Source of the DNA: Verrucomicrobiota bacterium | GTDB taxonomy: Bacteria; Verrucomicrobiota; Verrucomicrobiia; Verrucomicrobiales; Akkermansiaceae | Assembly (NCBI GenBank): GCA_008932955.1 | Contig: WBXE01000124.1 | Coordinates: forward strand, 1 to 6,937 | Reading direction: 5' to 3' | DNA length: 6,937 bases | Shown here: piece by piece, positions 3,965 through 6,937 of the stretch | How positions within the stretch are numbered: position 1 is the first letter of the stretch | How the letters are laid out: every line of letters begins with the position of its first letter | Translations under genes and position numbers: made by a program | Notes under the pieces: generated by a model | What the model was told of the DNA's origin: nothing | The model's input: the letters and a program-made list of their open reading frames with translations, nothing else | The model's database searches: none

Positions 3965-6598
3965 TTGAGCGCCTTACCCACCGACAAGCGGCATTTTATC
4001 AGCATCCAAAAGGTCCTCGCCCTGCGCGGACCCAATCGTTGGACCCGTGTCACCGCGCTCGAATGCTGGTTGCGCTTCCTACCGGTGGACTCCCCTGCCC
4101 CGGATTGGCAAGCTCGCCTGCTGGCTTGGCTGCCGGCACTCCCACTCGAGTCCTCGACTCAGCCGGAGGCCAGCACCCTGGCCGTGGTCTTGCACGATCT
4201 GACCTTGCACCTGCAATCCCGCCAGGACTTGCAGTTGCACTTTGCCAAAGTGATGCCCACCTCGCAGAGCGACCTGCTGCGCGTCATTGTTCAATATGAC
4301 GAGGAGACCGTCGGCCGCGCCGCCTTCGAGCTGGCGGGGCGCATGGTGGAAGCCGCGCTGACTGGCGAGCCGCTGGACGTGGCCGCCGGGATGGAGGACA
4401 TCACGGATCTGGCCGACGACTTATGCCTCGGGCCGAGCACCCGCTCGATGGTGGATGCGGCGCTGAGTCGCGGTATTCCCGTGCGCCGCCTCACCGAAGG
4501 CAGCTTGGTCCAACTCGGCTGGGGCAGCAAGCAGCAGAAAATTCTCGCCGCAGCCACCAGTCAGACCAGCGCCATCGCCGAAGACATCGTGCAGGATAAA
4601 AACCTCACCTGTCGCCTGTTGCGCGAGGTCGGCCTGCCGGTCCCGCGCGGCCGCCCGGTGGACTCCGCCGAAGATGCATGGCTCGCCGCTCTCGAAATCG
4701 GCCTGCCGGTGGTCGTCAAGCCGCTCGATGGCAATCAAGGCCGCGGCGTCGCCCTCAACCTAACAACCAAGGAGCAAGTCAACGCCGCCTTTGATGCCGC
4801 CTCCGAGGAAAGCGACTCCATCATTGTCGAGCAATTTGCCGCGGGCGAAGATTACCGTTTGCTCATTGTGGGCCGCGAGTTGGTGGCCGCCAGCCGCCGC
4901 CAGCCGGCCCACGTCATCGGCGACGGTTGCCACTCGGTCAGCGAACTCATCGCCCATGCCAATCTCGATCCGCGCCGCGCCGCCGCCCACGCCGCGGCGC
5001 TAAGCAAAATTCGCATCGACGCGGTGGCTCTTGGCGTGCTTGCCGAGCAAGCGCTCACGCCCGACTCGGTTCCGGAGCTGGGAAGCCGGGTCTATATTCG
5101 TCGCAATGCCAACCTGAGCACCGGCGGCACGGCGGTGGATTGCACCGACGAGGTGCATCCGAGCATTCGAGCGGCCGCCATCGAGGCCGCCCAAACCGTC
5201 GGCTTGGACCTCTGCGGCATCGACCTCGTCGCCATCGATATCTCCCAAGCCCTCAGCGAGCGCAATGGCGTGATCATCGAAATCAACGCCCGCCCGGGCC
5301 TGCGGATGCACCTCTATCCATCCGAGGGCCGCCCACGCAACGTCGGTGAGGCCGTCATCAACAGCATGTTTGCCCCCGGCGAAAATGGCCGCATCCCCAT
5401 CGTCGCGGTCACCGGCGTCAATGGCAAAACCACCACTACCCGCTTCATCGCCCATTTGTTGGGCGAAAACGGCTGGTGCGTCGGCCTCACCAGCACCGAC
5501 GGCGTCAACGTCGGCGGGCGGGTTTTGGATACGGGGGATTGCAGCGGACCGAAAAGTGCGCGGGCGGTGCTGGCCTATCCCGGCACCGATGCCGCGGTAC
5601 TGGAAATTGCCCGAGGCGGCGTCTTGCGCGAAGGCCTGCCCTTTGATTGCTGTGATGTGGCCGTCGTCACCAACATCGGCGAAGGGGATCATCTCGGAAT
5701 CGCCGAAATCCACACCCCCGGTGAGCTCGCCGCCGTTAAACAAACCATTGTCGCCGCCGTCAGCGCCACCGGCACTGCAGTGCTCAACGCTGCCGACCCC
5801 TTGGTGGTAAAAATGGTGGAAACCCACCCCTGCCGCGCCCTGTTTTTCGCCCTCGATGGCAACCATGAGGTGATCCGCCGCCACTGCGCGCTGGGTGGCC
5901 GCGCCATCTTCGTGCGCGATGGCTGGGTCATTCGGGCCGACGGTGCCAGCGAGGCGCCATTCATCGCGTGCGCGGAGGTGCCCCTCACCCATGGCGGGCT
6001 CATCAGCTTCCAAATCGAAAATACCCTCGCCGCACTCGGCGCGGCGTGGGCTCTAGGCATCGACGATGCGATCATCCTGCGTGGCGCACGCAGTTTCAGT
6101 TCCAGCATCGATCACTCCTCCGGCCGCTTCAACATGTTGGATTTCGCCGGCATCAGCGTCATCATCGACTACGGCCACAACGTCGATGCCCTGCGCGCCT
6201 TGCTCGAGGCCTTGAACCATTTTCCTAACGAAAGACGCATCGTCGTGTACAGCTCGGCTGGCGACCGCCGCGATGCGGATATCATCGCGCAGGGACGCAT
6301 GCTGGCCCCGCACTTCGATGACGTTTGGCTCTACGAAGGCGATTACGCCCGTGGCCGCCAACCCGGTGAGATCATGACCCTCATCACCGAAGGCCTCAAT
6401 GGCGCGGCGCGGGCGCGGCGCATCGAGTGCATCCAAGGCCACCTCAAAGCCGTCGATTTGGCCCTCGCCTCCGCCAAGCCCGGTGATCTGGTGATGATCC
6501 AAGCCGACACCGCCGACGAGACCGTGGCGCATCTGCGGGCCAAACTGGCTGCCGCTGCCCCCCCTCTGATGGCCGGCCCTTCCTCACGACGACACTAA
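3965..6598 (+). CDS. cphA: cyanophycin synthetase (two-site, CphA1-like)
   Basis: CphA makes cyanophycin from Asp, Arg and ATP without ribosomes. Numbering from the TTG at 3965 (877 residues, normal family length), the N-domain opens with ALRGPN (19-24). The ATP-grasp domain, which adds Asp to the backbone C-terminus, has GWGSKQQKI (185-193), VVVKPLDGNQGRGV (249-262) and IIEINARPGLRMH (437-449). The Mur-ligase-like domain, which adds Arg to the side chain, has the P-loop VTGVNGKTTT (482-491), LEIARGG (546-552), VTNIGEGDHLG (568-578), DYGHN (735-739), AGDRRD (765-770) and RGRQPGEI (796-803). The intact second P-loop argues against CphA2, whose C-terminal site is degenerate. The frame reaches an ATG at 3836, but those 43 Ser/Pro-rich residues look antisense-derived; no ATG sits where homology starts. 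The last nine residues (MAGPSSRRH) come from the downstream tandem repeat. Confidence 0.93.
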   Translation: MSALPTDKRHFISIQKVLALRGPNRWTRVTALECWLRFLPVDSPAPDWQARLLAWLPALPLESSTQPEASTLAVVLHDLTLHLQSRQDLQLHFAKVMPTSQSDLLRVIVQYDEETVGRAAFELAGRMVEAALTGEPLDVAAGMEDITDLADDLCLGPSTRSMVDAALSRGIPVRRLTEGSLVQLGWGSKQQKILAAATSQTSAIAEDIVQDKNLTCRLLREVGLPVPRGRPVDSAEDAWLAALEIGLPVVVKPLDGNQGRGVALNLTTKEQVNAAFDAASEESDSIIVEQFAAGEDYRLLIVGRELVAASRRQPAHVIGDGCHSVSELIAHANLDPRRAAAHAAALSKIRIDAVALGVLAEQALTPDSVPELGSRVYIRRNANLSTGGTAVDCTDEVHPSIRAAAIEAAQTVGLDLCGIDLVAIDISQALSERNGVIIEINARPGLRMHLYPSEGRPRNVGEAVINSMFAPGENGRIPIVAVTGVNGKTTTTRFIAHLLGENGWCVGLTSTDGVNVGGRVLDTGDCSGPKSARAVLAYPGTDAAVLEIARGGVLREGLPFDCCDVAVVTNIGEGDHLGIAEIHTPGELAAVKQTIVAAVSATGTAVLNAADPLVVKMVETHPCRALFFALDGNHEVIRRHCALGGRAIFVRDGWVIRADGASEAPFIACAEVPLTHGGLISFQIENTLAALGAAWALGIDDAIILRGARSFSSSIDHSSGRFNMLDFAGISVIIDYGHNVDALRALLEALNHFPNERRIVVYSSAGDRRDADIIAQGRMLAPHFDDVWLYEGDYARGRQPGEIMTLITEGLNGAARARRIECIQGHLKAVDLALASAKPGDLVMIQADTADETVAHLRAKLAAAAPPLMAGPSSRRH

Positions 6599-6937
6599 AG
6601 TCGTCGCTCCATAGGGCCTATTTCCCTGCCCCCTGATCCGGGAGCAACTAAGGAGCCGCCACATTCGTGTGGTGGTAGCGGAAGGGTGGCCCATGGGTCC
6701 CTGCCGAAGGCTCCATTTCATGGCCGGCCCTTCCTCACGACGACACTAAAGTCGTCGCTCCATAGGGCCTATTTCCCTGTCCCCTGATCCGGGAGCAACT
6801 AAGGAGCCGCCACATTCGTGTGGTGGTAGGGGAAGGGTGGCCCATGGGTCCCTGCCGAAGGCTCCATTTCATGGCCGGACCTTCCTCACGACGACCCTAA
6901 AGTCGTCGCTCCATAGGGCCTATTTCCCTGTCCCTTG
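6569..6937. repeat. 151-bp tandem repeat array, 2 full units plus a partial third
   Basis: Unit 1 is 6569-6719, unit 2 is 6720-6870 and a 67-base partial unit 3 runs to the window edge, so the array probably continues. Units 1 and 2 differ at two positions (C/T at 6629 and C/G at 6679 in unit 1); unit 3 differs from unit 2 at three. The period is not a multiple of three, so the array does not encode repeated peptide. Each unit is rich in inverted repeats: CGACGAC/GTCGTCG with a 6-base loop (6587-6606), an 8-bp stem with one G-T pair closed by a TTCG loop (6656-6675), GGAGCC/GGCTCC (6652-6657 and 6709-6714), and a longer pairing of 6569-6583 with 6680-6694 (12 of 15). CCCATGGG follows the last arm. 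It resembles an intergenic repeat or structured RNA rather than a satellite without structure. Unit 1 overlaps the cphA 3' end. Confidence 0.9.
6587..6606 (+). terminator. hairpin containing the cphA stop codon
   Basis: CGACGAC (6587-6593) and GTCGTCG (6600-6606) pair perfectly around the loop ACTAAA, and the cphA stop TAA (6596-6598) sits in that loop. The same hairpin recurs in units 2 and 3 of the tandem repeat. In unit 3 the loop begins with C instead of A while both arms are unchanged. There is no T-run after the stem, so classic intrinsic termination is unlikely. It may instead shield the mRNA 3' end or simply be a property of the repeat. Confidence 0.35.

Noticed and set aside
3751..4053. 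101-residue N-terminal extension of the ABC transporter
   Set aside because: It would run into cphA coding sequence on the other strand. The PH-like domain begins right after the ATG at 3750, where the family start is expected.
5000..6013. 337-codon open frame on the minus strand inside cphA
   Set aside because: It is antisense to the Mur-ligase half of cphA, whose plus-strand translation carries every catalytic motif. The minus-strand product is low-complexity Gly/Ala/Asp-rich and matches no family I know. Long antisense frames are expected in GC-rich genes.
6569..6937. CRISPR array
   Set aside because: The repeat is 151 bp head to tail with no unique spacers, so it is not a CRISPR structure.

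Overview
The window is GC-rich and bacterial. It carries a compact cyanophycin (multi-L-arginyl-poly-aspartate) locus, a type II toxin-antitoxin cassette on its left and a structured tandem repeat on its right. The host cannot be fixed from the sequence. The synthetase, the exporter-type ABC protein and the DUF1854 protein resemble heterotrophic forms of the cluster (the Burkholderia-type synthetase is closest in my memory) rather than cyanobacterial ones. The repeat-rich intergenic DNA would also fit an environmental lineage such as Verrucomicrobiota. That is a guess.

Layout: 1-134 is non-coding or unassigned, with a small hairpin next to the toxin stop codon. 135-736 (minus strand) is a vapBC-type operon: an AbrB-fold antitoxin followed by a PIN-domain toxin with a 4-base overlap, and a promoter placed so close to the antitoxin ATG that the mRNA is probably leaderless. 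737-1075 holds no gene but contains a 112-bp imperfect palindrome (934-1045) and a short hairpin at the end of the next gene. 1076-3750 (minus strand) is a two-gene operon: an exporter-type ABC half-transporter with an N-terminal PH-like domain, then a DUF1854 protein, again with a 4-base overlap. 3751-3964 is a divergent control region. 3965-6598 (plus strand) is cphA, a complete two-active-site cyanophycin synthetase. From 6569 to the window end (6937) runs a 151-bp tandem repeat, two full units and a partial third, whose first unit supplies the last nine codons and the stop of cphA.

How the genes fit together: CphA builds the polymer in the cytoplasm by alternately adding Asp to the backbone and Arg to the side chain. 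The ABC protein and the DUF1854 protein are conserved companions of cphA in such clusters, but their role (export, granule-membrane contact or substrate handling) is not known to me and the window does not settle it. No cyanophycinase or isoaspartyl dipeptidase gene is visible, so degradation must be encoded elsewhere. The toxin-antitoxin pair is probably an unrelated neighbour.

The least explained items are the ABC-DUF1854 pair itself, the hairpin-rich 151-bp repeat that has become the end of the cphA reading frame, a 23-base piece of that repeat (20/23 identical) at the opposite end of the window beside the toxin gene, and the 112-bp palindrome.
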